Positions 1 to 12,045 of a stretch of 64,000 nt of DNA are shown here, one piece after another (the first letter of the stretch is position 1; the number at the start of each line of letters is the position of its first letter). The stretch is from Lingula anatina. Its lineage: Eukaryota; Brachiopoda; Lingulata; Lingulida; Lingulidae. The translations under genes were made by a program, and so were the position numbers. The stretch covers positions 70,173-134,172 of the forward strand of contig NW_019773814.1 in NCBI RefSeq assembly GCF_001039355.2. The letters are read 5' to 3'. The notes beneath the pieces were generated by a model. That model saw only the letters and a list, made by a program, of their open reading frames with translations, made no database searches and was not told where the DNA came from.

Positions 1-19
1 CCCCCCCCCCCCCCCCCCC
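1..19. repeat. poly-C run at window edge
   Basis: Nineteen consecutive C open the window. This is either a homopolymer tract or low-quality sequence at a contig edge. It has no coding content. Confidence 0.8.
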
Positions 20-132
20 TTAAGATTATTACATATTACCCTGCAATGTTAGGCAGTATTTTTGATCAAACACACACTATTGCACTATAATGCAGTATAA
101 GTGGAGTAATATAATCTGTGTCTGTGTTTCAG

Positions 133-266
133 GGCACTTCAGGGTGGTGGAGAGACTGCTGGAGGCCGGGGCAGACAGGAAGGCCAGTATGGGAGGACTG
201 ACCCCACTGGACATTGCCACAGATTTTGGACACGATGCCATAGTGAGATTACTGAAATCAACATAA
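133..266 (+). CDS. ankyrin-repeat protein, last exon (partial)
   Basis: A 3' acceptor (tgtttcag) at 125-132 opens a frame that runs to a TAA at 264-266. The 43 residues hold the ankyrin consensus: VVERLLEAGAD, then GLTPLDIATDFGHDAIVRLL. That is the end of one ankyrin helix pair and loop, followed by most of a final repeat; the protein stops three residues later with KST. Ankyrin repeats mediate protein-protein binding, so the exon alone does not tell the function. All upstream exons lie left of the window. A possible poly(A) signal ATTAAA follows at 291-296. The fold call is firm; the gene identity is unknown. Confidence 0.8.
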
Positions 267-290
267 CACATGGCACCATGAGACGTAATC

Positions 291-296
291 ATTAAA
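291..296 (+). terminator. possible poly(A) signal of the ankyrin gene
   Basis: ATTAAA lies 25 bases after the stop codon. It is the common variant hexamer, but such matches are frequent in AT-rich DNA. Confidence 0.35.
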
Positions 297-299
297 ATC

Positions 300-3200
300 A
301 ATCACATTCACAGTGGCCTAAATTGATCAGAATGACAGTGCTGCCAGTCAGACTATGAGCATAAGGGCATAGTGAATAAGGATAGTGGAATAAATGAACA
401 AATTTGCTCAAAAAGATGACACACTTTGAAGGTATTGTGTTAAACGATAGGGACAAAACGATGCGAGACGGTTCTAATTACATCAAAACTAGTACAGCAA
501 AATAAGGTGAAACTGCTTAGATTAAATCTGTGTCTTGACTTCTTGTGCCTCTCACCACGTTGTCGCACAGGGCATCAGAAAGATGCGTGGCTTTTTATAG
601 TTATTATCTCACGATGTGCTGACATGCAGAAAGCTATGAGCAAAGTACAATTTTTAATGTGAAATGCAAGGTAAACCCGATCAGAGGTGGAGTCATTCAA
701 ATTGGAGTACATTTTCACTCGTACTTTTAAATAATTTTACCCCGAGTTTCTCATTTGCTGCCTGTTGGCTTCTTCGTTTTCAAATCTCATTGTATATGTC
801 CGCTTTAATGACCTGGAGATGTGAAAATGAGGGTGCTACAGAGCACGCGAGATCTGAACCCCAGGGTAGTTACTGCATGCACTTGGGAACTCCGTGATGG
901 CAGAGAAGGGAGTAAAGTTCACTAAGGATGGGTGAGACGTTTTCACTGAAGTTTGAGCATAAACGTCTGCCTTAAATGAGGTGTAGCGTCTGAGGCGGTG
1001 CGGAGGAAGGCCGCCGTAACCCTACAGGTTGACTAGTCAGACGACACTGGTTTTCCGTAATGATGATACCGCCCGGGAATTCTTGGAAGTCCTTAAATAG
1101 AATGTGCTTTAGTACGTGGAACAACGGTTAGGCCATGATGTGTTAATTTTTTCTCTTTTTTTTAACAGTCTCACACACTCTCTCACACACACACGCACAT
1201 ATGCAACATAGGAAAAGTTTTCCAGGATTTTCGAATACTTTGATCTCAACATTAAAATCCAAAATACCGTTTTGTTCTTTCTTGAAAACTGTCGTTATTG
1301 GGATTTGAGTAATTTGTGGATTAGCTCTAAAATTAAATGCTATAAATTGTGGCTATTTTAACGACATGAGCGTTGTACGTACAGTGTGTGCAGTTTTATG
1401 ACATTGATAGCTTTTTTTCCAAACTTGTGTTGTTTTTGCTCCAATGCAGTAAGAACTCAATTTGGGAGTTGGCCAACACAAGGAGCACCCAAACAGTTAT
1501 TATTTTGTCTACATGTACCGTTTGTGTAGAGGATTGTTTATCTTTTGCTGATTTATGCTGTATATTATATTTCAGAATAAACGGATGATTTTAAAACCAC
1601 ATTTAAGCATAGTCTGTGTTGAGACTGTTTTGTTTAAATTAAGGACCCTTCGTACTCGTTGGATTGCTACTGGATACAATTGTTTCTGCTCTTTGTGTAC
1701 GACTGCTCTTTTGGTCTTTGAGGAGAGGTGCAAGCTGTCTCCCCCTTCACTGTTTTCCCGCCAGTGCTTTCGTCAATGAAAATTTTTGTACTACGGTTCC
1801 TTGGCCAAGAGCCAAAGAATGCAAGGCCAAAATGTCAAGTGCGGAGCGAAAAGAGAGTACCGTGTTTGCTTTTACGTTTAAGAGCACGGGACCCTACAGG
1901 AAGCTTACAGGAAGGTCTGTTGGACCATGCTTTTAACTGGACGCACCCTTTGATATTTTGTTAAATGTCACGTTTTTAACTGGATACAAGGTTAATGGTG
2001 ATACGGAAACATTTTAAAGAGGGCTTTTGATGATTTTAAACGGCAAAAGTAAGGCTCTTGAAAACTAATTTGAGAGATTAAGATGCGTAATGGTATAATC
2101 GTTACCTTGCAGATGTAGACATTGAAAAGAGCCTGTATATATCGTTTATGTTAGACTTCTGTACCATTGGTCTCGCTTATAGCTTAAAAGTAGGGGGCAT
2201 TGATATCATATTCTGTTCATATCTTGTCGGCCACAAGTGGCAATCGCCTGGACTGGGAAGTCATAAAATCGATCTGTTTCAGTTCGGGCACCTTTCCCTA
2301 AACACCAGAACACTGAAAGGCTTAAGTACTGTGAATTATCCGATGAACGGATGCAGAAACGATTTATTACGGCGTGTTAAAGAGCTCTTCAGTGTATTAG
2401 ATGTGAAGGCCCTCCCCTGTCACTCCCTCCCCTCCTCAATCTCACTCGCTCTCATAATTCATTTCACAATTTGTTATTCATCGCTGACGTGATAGGCCAC
2501 GACTTCACAAAAGAAAAAAAAATGAAAAAAGAACCCATGTCGATAAGCTGGTCATGTCGATAGGCTGGCCTCTCTGAGGGCGAGCATTTTGGTCTGCTGC
2601 AAATCCGCGATAAATGAGGTACCATTTGCTATAATTAATGAACTAGTTTACAGCATCAGTCACCCCCCCCCCCTCGTTTATTCAGTTAAACGGGGCTACT
2701 GCTACTGATTTATCATGGATCATAGTTGTGTTAATATCATGAAGTGTTAGTTTTAAAGTTGAGATTAACTTTCGGTCCTATGTTTTTTGTTAAACACGTT
2801 TCTGTAGCCAAAGGTGTGCAATTTCGAAATGCAAGGAGCAATGCCTGTATACCTGTAGGCCTGTATACCGTTGGCTCCTGGGTTCATAGCTATGGTCTTT
2901 TACATGCTAACACGCAAAACGAAAATAACGCGAGTATTTCACTTTTGTTAATTGTTTATTTGCGAATCTTGTAAATTGTGGTGAATGGATTTTCTGATCA
3001 TTAATCGAGAAAGTTTCCAATCGGTGTGGACATTTTTTTTATTTTTGTAATACTTGGTAAAATTGAATTTAAAAACATCGCGGAAATGCAAATGTGCTGC
3101 CTGGAAGTGGTGTTACATTGTAGTCTCCTGACCATCTGTGTAAAGACTGAATGCATGCAATTCAACAATTCAAAATTTAATGTTTTTTTTTTTTGGCGGC

Positions 3201-4030
3201 TATATTAGTTGAATTACGTATATAGTAAATGTGATACTGTCATATTGTAATTAACAAAATATTGATTATATTGTGATCATGTCTTGCATCAGAAACTATG
3301 GAATGGTACGTTATGTTACGACAGTTGAGTCAAATTTCAATTAACATTACATGAGCACCTGTTATCTGTAATAATGCAGCTGTTTATACATACTCGGATA
3401 GGTATACCTCTATCTCTAATATCATTCATGATATCTAACTATTCAACTTTGCAAAGCTTAGTTCTTTTACGTTGATACTGAACTAAAATAAGGCCAATTT
3501 AACGAGCACATGTCGTTGTTTTTACTTTGTGGACTTAGCTGTTTTTGAGTGCTGGTTAGGGCGCCGCTAGACGCGCAGTTTTGACCTCCTAAGAACCCCT
3601 CCCAATCACTTTTTTCTAAGCCCCTCCTTCCTTCAACGGAAAATCATTACTTACCTGGCTGGTGCTTTGAAATCAGAAATTCCCATAAATTTGGGTGTCG
3701 AATTCTATAATACATACATAATATTGACATTTAAACTTTGGAAAAAAACTGGTTATACCCACCAAGTGNATCTTGGGATTCACTGAAAGTAGAATTTCCT
3801 TGAGTCAGAAGAAACAGAGGAAGACCATGAAAATATTGAAGACTGCATTTGAAAGCATATTTCACCGTGGAAAGATTGGTTTTTATTCCACCCATTGAAA
3901 TTTTATATTTTGAGTTTTTGACATTGCTGTACCTGATTACAGCAATGATACAACATGCAGCTGCCATGCTGTATTATTGCGAACTTGATATTATTCCTTG
4001 CATTTCAATTGCTGCTATTTGGGTTTCCAG
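300..4030. other. no gene recognised (3.7 kb)
   Basis: This stretch separates the ankyrin stop from the first recognisable bestrophin exon. It holds a short CA/CT-rich tract near 1166-1198, a C run near 2664-2673 and one ambiguous base at 3769. Open frames of 60-114 codons occur but lack splice context and resemble no family I know. I looked here for the missing bestrophin N-terminal exons, for example the motif around SRWWNQY and the RYxNLS region, and did not find them on either strand. Confidence 0.6.
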
Positions 4031-7000
4031 GGTTGATGACAGAAGATGAAAAGAAACTGTTTGAAGACCTTCCTTCTCCCCACAGCAAGTACTGGGTGCC
4101 ATGCCACTGGGCCTGCACCCTTACATCCATAGCAAGGAATGAGGGAAGGATCAAGGATGACATCAGTCTTAAGACCTTATTACAGGTAGCTGAGACTGGG
4201 TTCCCATGCCTAGATCAATCTAACAGGATTGATCCATCTCCAAGGGGTTTCTCGCTCAATTGCTTTTAGCTGAAGCAGGTTAGATGTCTGTCACGCCTGC
4301 TGATTAAGCTGCTAAACGATAATTAATTACCCCCTAGCAGCTTCAGTAGACATGAAAGCCATCTAAGCCACTTAAGTTGATGGCAATTTTAGCAAGAATC
4401 CCCTTGGAGATAAATCGATCCAAAGTTAGTACAAAAGGGTCTGGAAATGATCCCTTTGTGTAATCACTTCAGTGGCAGATTAGTGACATGTTTTGGGGAG
4501 GTGAAAAATAGATAAATAGATAGATGAGACCATGAAAGAGGTACCAGTAATGATTGAAATGGAAGTGAACAGTTAACTTAACTGAATGATGAAGGTTAGG
4601 GTGGATTCTGTTTCTTACTTATTTGTCTGCAGATTGTGTGTTTAAGTATTCCCTCTTACCTTAACTGCAAGTCCTATTTATTTTGCAGGAAATTAACAAC
4701 TTCAGAGCTGGTCTTGGCAGCATGTACACGTTTGACTGGATCAGCATTCCTTTAGTTTATACACAGGTAAGTAATTAAATCTTCTTGTAGACAGTCTGGT
4801 TATTTCCTGAAATATATACATGCCATTTAGAGTTACTTTGGTGCCAATGTTAACATAATCAAATGTTTTGCTTCTTTATGAAGGGATTCTTCAAATAATA
4901 GTCGTAAGTTTTCAAAGATATTCACAAGAAACATCTGAAGTCAGTGACATTTATTCTGCTTCTCATAATTATCTAGTTGCATCTCATGGTGCTACTTAGT
5001 AAGTTTCTCTGTATTACTACCATATTTGAGTGCCAAAACCACCAATTCCAGTAAGGTGTTTTCTCTAAAGGTGTGCCAGTTAACATTTAAGGTGCTCCAA
5101 TGTGTTTACAGCATAGTCCATTTAAGAAATATAATAATGAAATGTGTAATATTTAAATAAAGAAAAATTGGAGTAGTTGCTACAAAAGTTGAATTAGAAT
5201 CCATGTGGAGACATTAACATAATTTTAATGATATCATATAATTTTAATTGGGTAAAAATCTCTGCCACAGATATTGTTCCTACTGAAGTTGAATAGGAAC
5301 TCATGTGGAGACTTGAATGGATTTTTAATGATGTTGAATAAGAATATTATTTGGTAAAAATATTTTCCTCAGGTGACAACTTTGGCTATATACACTTACT
5401 TTCTGGCCACACTCCTAACTAGCCAGTTTCTGGACCCTTCCCAGGGTTACCCAGGCCACGATGTTGACCTCTACGTTCCAGCATTCAGTGTGCTGCAATT
5501 CTTCTTTTATATGGGCTGGATAAAGGTGAGCAGATATGAATAGAAGAGTAAAAAGGATAATGATTACAATTCTTACGATAATTGGTAAGCAGCATTTACA
5601 TGTCTACAAATAATCTCTTTTCAGGTTGCAGAACAGTTGACCAATCCATTTGGAGAAGGTGATGATGACTTTGAAGTAAACTGGATGATTGACAGAAATT
5701 TACAGGTATGAAAGTACTGTTTGTCAGTTAAATGCTTTTCATTTCATACTTAAATGTGATTTAAGTAATTGTAAGAATTGATTGAAGAATTCAATTTTGA
5801 GTTTTTAAATGTAACCTATATAATACTGCCAAAATGAAATGATGTTCAAGATTGGCCTGTATCTTGTTCCAGGTCTCTCTATTGGCTGTGGATGAAATGT
5901 ACATGGTTCTTCCAAAGCTGGAAATTGATATGTATTGGGATGAGCTTGAGCCTATCATTCCATACACCAAGTCTTCTGTGAAAACCAGAATTGACCCATG
6001 GCTGGGCTCAACTGCTGATATGAGGTGGATATTAAATGGAAAAAGTGAAAGAATTTTCAAGAAAGAAAATTAATAATTTTTTTGAAACAAAAAGAAAATG
6101 GTACACAATGTGCACTCACATCTTATGTTTTACTTACTGAGTATATGATTTTCATGTGGCAAAGATGTTAGAAGTTTGTAATGTTTAGTCATTATTTGTT
6201 TTAAGCTCAACAAAGAATCCCTTATGAAAAAGGTAACATTGAGACACCTTTATTTAAAGACCTGTCATGATTGCTGTGGTTATTTCTTCAGAAAGAGCCT
6301 CTTGGATTTCATGCTTAATGAGCTGTAATGTTTTTTTCACTACAGTTTTTCTGACTGTGACATGAAGGTTGTGATGCCAATGGAAACCATTCCTGAAAAT
6401 GAGAACTACAGTATGCCATCCCCGCATCAACACAGGTACATACATTCTAACATAGAATTGGGGACATCCATAAATTCAGGAAATTTATCAAGTCACAAAC
6501 CACGTCGCATTTCTGAATTGGTTGAAGGGCATGTGCAGCGCCCCTTGAGTCTCAATTCCTTGAGCCATAGTAGCCCTGGAACCCCAGTTTCAGAGAGACG
6601 AACCAGTCACTCACCAAGAAAAGGACATTTGAGTAGTAGTACTAGGAGTCCTGTTCCAATTCGAAGACCCAGAGGAGAGCGTACCAGTAAGCAAGAATCT
6701 GTTGCTTCTTCGTATGTAGAAAGATGGCTTAATGGTCAGAGGAGTAGGATGAATTGCAGTATGTCCCCATCTGGTAATTTTATAGACATCACACCACCTC
6801 AGAGCACTGTCAACAGCCCAACTGCAGTTGACGCACCAAAGTATACCTCTATATCATCCAATGATGCCACCAGAGTAGTCCATGGGTTCACAGTTACAAT
6901 GTGTGATGAACAAGATGAGGGAAGGTCCAGTTCAGCAAATGAGTCAAATGTTACAAATTGGGGAGATACCTCTGGGCAACCAACCAACAATGCAGAGGGC

Positions 7001-7174
7001 CCTTCTCCTTCTCTTGCCCCTATTGCTGAGTCTGTAACTGTTCCCATGCATGTTGGGACAGACTATGGCTATACCCCATACACAAACCAGAGCACTGTAA
7101 CCAGCCTTACTCCATTACTGGAAACTGGTGAATCTCAGGAATCAGCAAATAAAGATGAGGAACCAGTTGTGTAG
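4031..7174 (+). CDS. bestrophin-family chloride channel (5' incomplete)
   Basis: Bestrophins form pentameric calcium-activated anion channels in plasma or intracellular membranes. Six exons join in frame: 4031-4185, 4689-4766, 5373-5525, 5625-5705, 5873-6024, 6346-7174 (TAG). Diagnostic motifs in order are [68 protein letters not shown] (the calcium-clasp loop) and LLAVDEMY. They correspond to roughly residues 200-350 of human BEST1. The last exon encodes about 275 residues of Ser/Thr/Pro-rich, low-complexity cytoplasmic tail with basic patches, typical of the variable bestrophin C-terminus. About 200 N-terminal residues, including the first transmembrane helices and the pore neck, are not found upstream. 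In the clasp loop Gly replaces the first Asp of the usual EDDDD run. The family is certain; the paralogue is not assigned. Confidence 0.93.
4198..4454. mobile_element. foldback/MITE-like element, copy 1 (bestrophin intron)
   Basis: The left arm (4198-4252) and right arm (4395-4454) are inverted copies. The best 27 bases, ending in the shared core atctccaagggg, differ at about 4 positions. The inside also folds: gctgaag...aagctgct near 4271-4312 pairs with agcagcttcagtagac near 4336-4351. There is no coding capacity. Size (about 257 bp), long arms and intronic location fit a non-autonomous DNA transposon. A related copy lies at 62452-62662. Confidence 0.7.
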
Positions 7175-9547
7175 GACTTCAGTGGATAAAGTTATGGATC
7201 TGGGAAAGTAAGCAAGCCATATGTAGGTTGTTTATTTCAGGAGTAAGTTGGCATTTTATAATTGAAATTGAATGCCTATTTTGAACATAAATGACTTCGG
7301 CTAATTACAGTTGGTGAAATCGTTATAGTCACAATGGAGATGACTTTAAAGTAATTTCATTATGTTTTCACTGTCTTCCTGATATAAATGAAGAGATAAT
7401 GACAACCATGTCTGATTTCATGTTAAGTATGTTATTGAGCCATCGTTTTGTACTGCAACAGTGCTATGGCTTTGTTGGATAAGAAATGAAAGGGATTAAT
7501 GAAGACAAACTTTGTGTGTTATTGTATAGTACTGCTTGGAAGTCTTGAAATTTTATCAGATAGGAAGAAAATACTAGTACTCAAAAACAAAACTGCACTC
7601 CTTTTCGTTTGTGAACTGGTAAAAATTGCCCATACTGGAAAATCTTTGCATATGCAAAGGCCTAACACCAGTGCTGGTTGGATGGGAAAATAGGATATCT
7701 GTTTCCCTTAATATTCCTTGTGTATTAGCTAAGAAACAAATTGTGTGAATATAATTAAACGTAACAGTTATTTATCTTCTGATTTTATTGTTCAAATATT
7801 AGTTAAAGGAATTTAGTTGCAATGAAAATTAATTTCATTGCTCATAATATTATATTTTTGTGTTTTATTATTATTATTATTTTTTTTTTTTTTGTTTTGA
7901 TTTTTACAGATTGCTGGATCTTAAGCACTGTTGATGCAGTGCAAACTGATGGACATAACATGCAATCTTTAATGTAATCAGAATGTGAATTAATCTCTGG
8001 AAAAATTGTATTGAAGAGATCTCATTGGTCAGGACAAAAGTCGTCAGGGACGGCACACAAACCACATATATGTTTACATATTATATTTAAAATTGAGAAT
8101 ATAGTTTACTTGTTTTCTTTGCAGTTATATATGTTTATCATATGCTCTCTCAAAGACAAAATGCTCTTTTTTAAATTTTCAAACGTTGCATCTTTATCAG
8201 ATGTTGTGATAATCTTGTTTTGAAATATTTGTAAAGATATTTTGTGTTGTATCTTAATTGTTGATCATATATGATAAATAGCATAGATAAAGATTGATAT
8301 ATAGCAAGAATATAGGATCCTGACCTATATACAAATTCTAGTAAATGATACACTTTTAGTTGAGTGTGGTATAAACACTTTTGTTTCACTTGTGTCTTGT
8401 GCAATGAAAGCGAGTGGTAATTTGTGCCAAGTAAGTGGAGATTGGGTAAAGTAATTAGTGGTCAAAACCAAAAGGTGTTGTTCAAGACCAAAAGGAGTTG
8501 GTTTACCTGCATTTCAGAATTTTTTAAAGTGCCATTTGGTGTTTTTTTATTTTATAAATGTAATTTCCAAAGACTTCAGTTATTTTAGTTACATTACTTT
8601 TTGTTGTAATATCCATTTACTTTGGATATTTAGCATGCTGGTAGATTATGCTGTTACTATGTATTTATCAGCCTTATCATTTTTGAAAAGGCTTAAAGCT
8701 ATGCCTCTCAATTCTGTTACCTGCCTGCCATTATTTCTATATTTGATATTTATTGTTAGCTCTGAGTCGTTTTAATTAGCAACAGTAAAGACTGACAGAT
8801 TATTATAGTTGAACACGTGGGCCAGATGTGTTTAAAGAAAGTAAAAGCCGACATATTTATAGCATATTTGACATGCAGTGGAGGAGTATCATGTTGTTGT
8901 TGATGTATTTATTAAAATAAATCCATTGTTCAGAAGAGTGATTTGAAGTCCATTTGTTGAGCGTGTCGTAACATTACTTCTTGTCCATGGTAACATATTC
9001 ATTATGAATAAACACCCGGTTAACTAGCCCACTTAATAATTTCCAGGACTTGGAACACAAGAACTTTCCCATTAGAATGGAGCATACAGTATTTTTCCAC
9101 AAATATTTAATCATGAATTTTGGGCTACAATACCATGTTACTGTCCTAGTTACCTGGGTCATTGATTTAAGAAGCTGATGGATTTGACCAGATGTAGCAT
9201 AGTACATAGGTAGCAACTGCCTGATCGAACAGATATTGAATTTAAGAAAAAATGTTTTCTTGGGCTCTGAAAACCTGAAAGTGCTGGACTGGTCCAGGCT
9301 TTTTGCCAATATACTTTCAGAATACCAACATATAAAGATTACTCAAAACTGCCCAAAAGAAAAAAAAAATAAGTTGTGTAATGTACCATCTGAGGTTTTA
9401 TTAAATTGAATCGACAGTAAAAAATTGCACTGTAGTCTTCCTTCTGAATGTTGGTTCTTACAGAAATGAATTCACTGAATTCTTGTTAACTATGGTAACA
9501 TTGGTTCAGAAATCCTGATAAATTTCCTGAAAAATAAAGACTATCGG
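7175..9547. other. bestrophin 3' UTR and intergenic DNA
   Basis: AT-rich DNA with a TTA/T tract near 7866-7893 and no recognised coding exon. A possible poly(A) hexamer lies at 8916-8921, which would give a long (about 1.7 kb) bestrophin 3' UTR. Open frames here are short and have no family resemblance. Confidence 0.5.
8916..8921 (+). terminator. possible poly(A) signal of bestrophin
   Basis: AATAAA followed within 30 bases by a GT-rich stretch (8926-8960). It is the best-placed candidate downstream of the stop; others are possible. Confidence 0.3.
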
Positions 9548-9719
9548 TTTTTATGTACAGACACAGATGTGTCTGTACATATTGCCATCACCTGCGTCTG
9601 TCGTCGCCGATGCCGATGCCGTCGCCGGCGCCGTGCACTTTCCTTGTAAACACGATAAGTGGAAGGCAGTTTCACTTTTTGGCTTTATATTTACAGAGCT
9701 GATGAATATTCATAAAACG

Positions 9720-10042
9720 CAGGTCAAGTTCGAAAATCAGCATGATCGGGCCATTATTGTAGAAGTTATGCTGTTTTTTCACTTTTCAGCATATATGCAA
9801 CCGTTAGGCCTGTTGTCATGAAACTCACAGGAGTAATCAATCTTACTAAAATGCAGGTCAAGTTCGAAAATCAGCATGATCGGGCCACTATTTTAGTAGT
9901 TATGCGTTTTTTTCATTGTTCAGCATATATGCAACACTGTAAACACAATATAAGAAAAACAGTAAGCCCAATTGTCATTAAACTCACAGGAATGGTCAGT
10001 CTTACTAAAACGCAGGTTGAGTTCGAAAATCAGCATAATCGG
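9720..10042 (+). repeat. subterminal tandem repeats of the TIR element
   Basis: Three diverged copies start with caggt(c/t)(a/g)agttcgaaaat at 9720, 9854 and 10013. The spacing is 134 and 159 bases, and the units share an aactcacaggaatggtcagt-like block. The array is cut by the N gap, so its true length is unknown. Confidence 0.75.
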
Positions 10043-10815
10043 NNNNNNNNNNNNNNNNNNNNNNNNNNNNNNNNNNNNNNNNNNNNNNNNNNNNNNNNNN
10101 NNNNNNNNNNNNNNNNNNNNNNNNNNNNNNNNNNNNNNNNNNNNNNNNNNNNNNNNNNNNNNNNNNNNNNNNNNNNNNNNNNNNNNNNNNNNNNNNNNNN
10201 NNNNNNNNNNNNNNNNNNNNNNNNNNNNNNNNNNNNNNNNNNNNNNNNNNNNNNNNNNNNNNNNNNNNNNNNNNNNNNNNNNNNNNNNNNNNNNNNNNNN
10301 NNNNNNNNNNNNNNNNNNNNNNNNNNNNNNNNNNNNNNNNNNNNNNNNNNNNNNNNNNNNNNNNNNNNNNNNNNNNNNNNNNNNNNNNNNNNNNNNNNNN
10401 NNNNNNNNNNNNNNNNNNNNNNNNNNNNNNNNNNNNNNNNNNNNNNNNNNNNNNNNNNNNNNNNNNNNNNNNNNNNNNNNNNNNNNNNNNNNNNNNNNNN
10501 NNNNNNNNNNNNNNNNNNNNNNNNNNNNNNNNNNNNNNNNNNNNNNNNNNNNNNNNNNNNNNNNNNNNNNNNNNNNNNNNNNNNNNNNNNNNNNNNNNNN
10601 NNNNNNNNNNNNNNNNNNNNNNNNNNNNNNNNNNNNNNNNNNNNNNNNNNNNNNNNNNNNNNNNNNNNNNNNNNNNNNNNNNNNNNNNNNNNNNNNNNNN
10701 NNNNNNNNNNNNNNNNNNNNNNNNNNNNNNNNNNNNNNNNNNNNNNNNNNNNNNNNNNNNNNNNNNNNNNNNNNNNNNNNNNNNNNNNNNNNNNNNNNNN
10801 NNNNNNNNNNNNNNN
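10043..10815. other. assembly gap (773 N)
   Basis: An uninterrupted run of N inside the repeat element. Repeat collapse is the likely cause. Confidence 0.99.
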
Positions 10816-10866
10816 TCAAACTCAAAGATTAAAAGTTTGAATAGCAGCTTCATTGGAATTATATTT

Positions 10867-11049
10867 ACCTCTGCCAAGGAGGTTATATTTTCACCCCTGT
10901 TTGTCATCAACATAACTCAAAAAGTTATGGACCGATTTTGCTGAAATTTTCAGGAAGTGTCAGAAGTGGGCCAAAGAGGACAATAATCAATAATAATCAA
11001 CAATTGCTACCTTGGCAGAGGTCTGCACTCTCAGAGCGCTTTTCTAGTT
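10867..11049. mobile_element. short dispersed element with inverted ends
   Basis: It begins acctctgccaaggaggtt and closes with accttggcagaggt at 11009-11022, then gcgcttttctagtt. The two ends are inverted copies of acctctgccaagg. Inside is the run ataactcaaaaagttatgga. I recall near-identical wording as a dispersed repeat in several marine animal genomes, but cannot confirm that without a search. It is nested inside the larger TIR element. Confidence 0.6.
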
Positions 11050-12045
11050 TTGTTATGTTTTCCTTTATAATTTTTTCTCAAACACTTGCATTTGTGACTT
11101 TTAACTCTCATCCGCCTGAGGCTCTGACATTTCTGTATTTCCACATAAGCAGTTGTATTGTTTTTTATGCCTTTAAACATTATGTTACTTATGTAATATT
11201 ATTTTATGCACTGTCATCATTTTTCAAATATTGAGACTTTCATCATGTGAATTTAAACTCATGGTCCTGAAACTGTAATCTTATTGAAAGGGTAGATTGA
11301 GACCATCTTCTAGGTCTTCAGGAAGACAGTCAGGTTATTAAGTTTATATTGCCTGGTATCTATTTTTTCTTCTGTTGGAAGACCATCAAAATGGAGGATG
11401 GATCAAAATATATACTTTGGAATACTGTCAGAAAATATCTCTGGGTCCGCTCATGTTATTGACCATTTTACCTGTTGTGCATGATTAAAATTCAGTGTTG
11501 ACTGACAGTGCTATTATAAGCATTATTTATTATTGCATCAAAATTGACAAAATGACCCATTTTGCATCTTTAATTTCTGTTTTTTGTCTGTACATTTGAC
11601 AGCTTTGCTGCCTTGTTATTTCAAGCTATTTATGATGACAGTGCACCAAAGTTTTTGTCAATTCTGCTGCATTTTTAATAATGCACTACTATAAGAGCAC
11701 ATCAGAAAATGTAACTAGCTCAGGGATTCAGGCTTATGGGAGTTTAAAGACACACCTTGAAAATGACAATGAACAAAAAACAAAACAAGCCAAAAGGTAA
11801 AACGGTTTTCCACTTATCGTGTTATCGGTGCTACATAAATGCTGAAAAAAGTGAAAAACAGCATTAATTCCCTAAAAATGGCCCGATCATGCTAATTTTC
11901 GAACTTGACCTGCGTATTATGAATATTCATCAGTTCTGTAAGTTTCAAGCAAAAAAAAAAAACGGTTTTCCACTTATTGTGTTATTGGTAAAAGTGCACG
12001 GCGACGACAGACGCAGGTGATGGCTATATGTACATAAAAATTCAT

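Larger units (their letters stand above)
9548..12045. mobile_element. composite terminal-inverted-repeat element
   Basis: The left end reads tttttatgtac, then a 20-base palindromic insert, then atattgccatcacctgcg and tctgtcgtcgccg. The reverse complement of the right end (about 12000-12045) gives the same series without the insert. Inverted similarity continues inward about 250 bp on both sides, including aagttcgaaaat followed by agcatgatcgggcc. The segment with aagttcgaaaat also recurs as direct repeats near 9720, 9854 and 10013. No transposase frame is seen, but 773 bases are N, so an internal gene cannot be excluded. A third, shorter end-like copy lies at 21015-21085. Confidence 0.7.

Noticed and set aside
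9720-10042. Repeat array considered as CRISPR
   Set aside because: Repeats are about 135-160 bp and diverged, with no short uniform repeat/spacer structure; the genome is animal.
9818-10913. Long open frames of about 300 codons on both strands
   Set aside because: They are mostly N; the codons are undefined and the real sequence on each side is repeat DNA.
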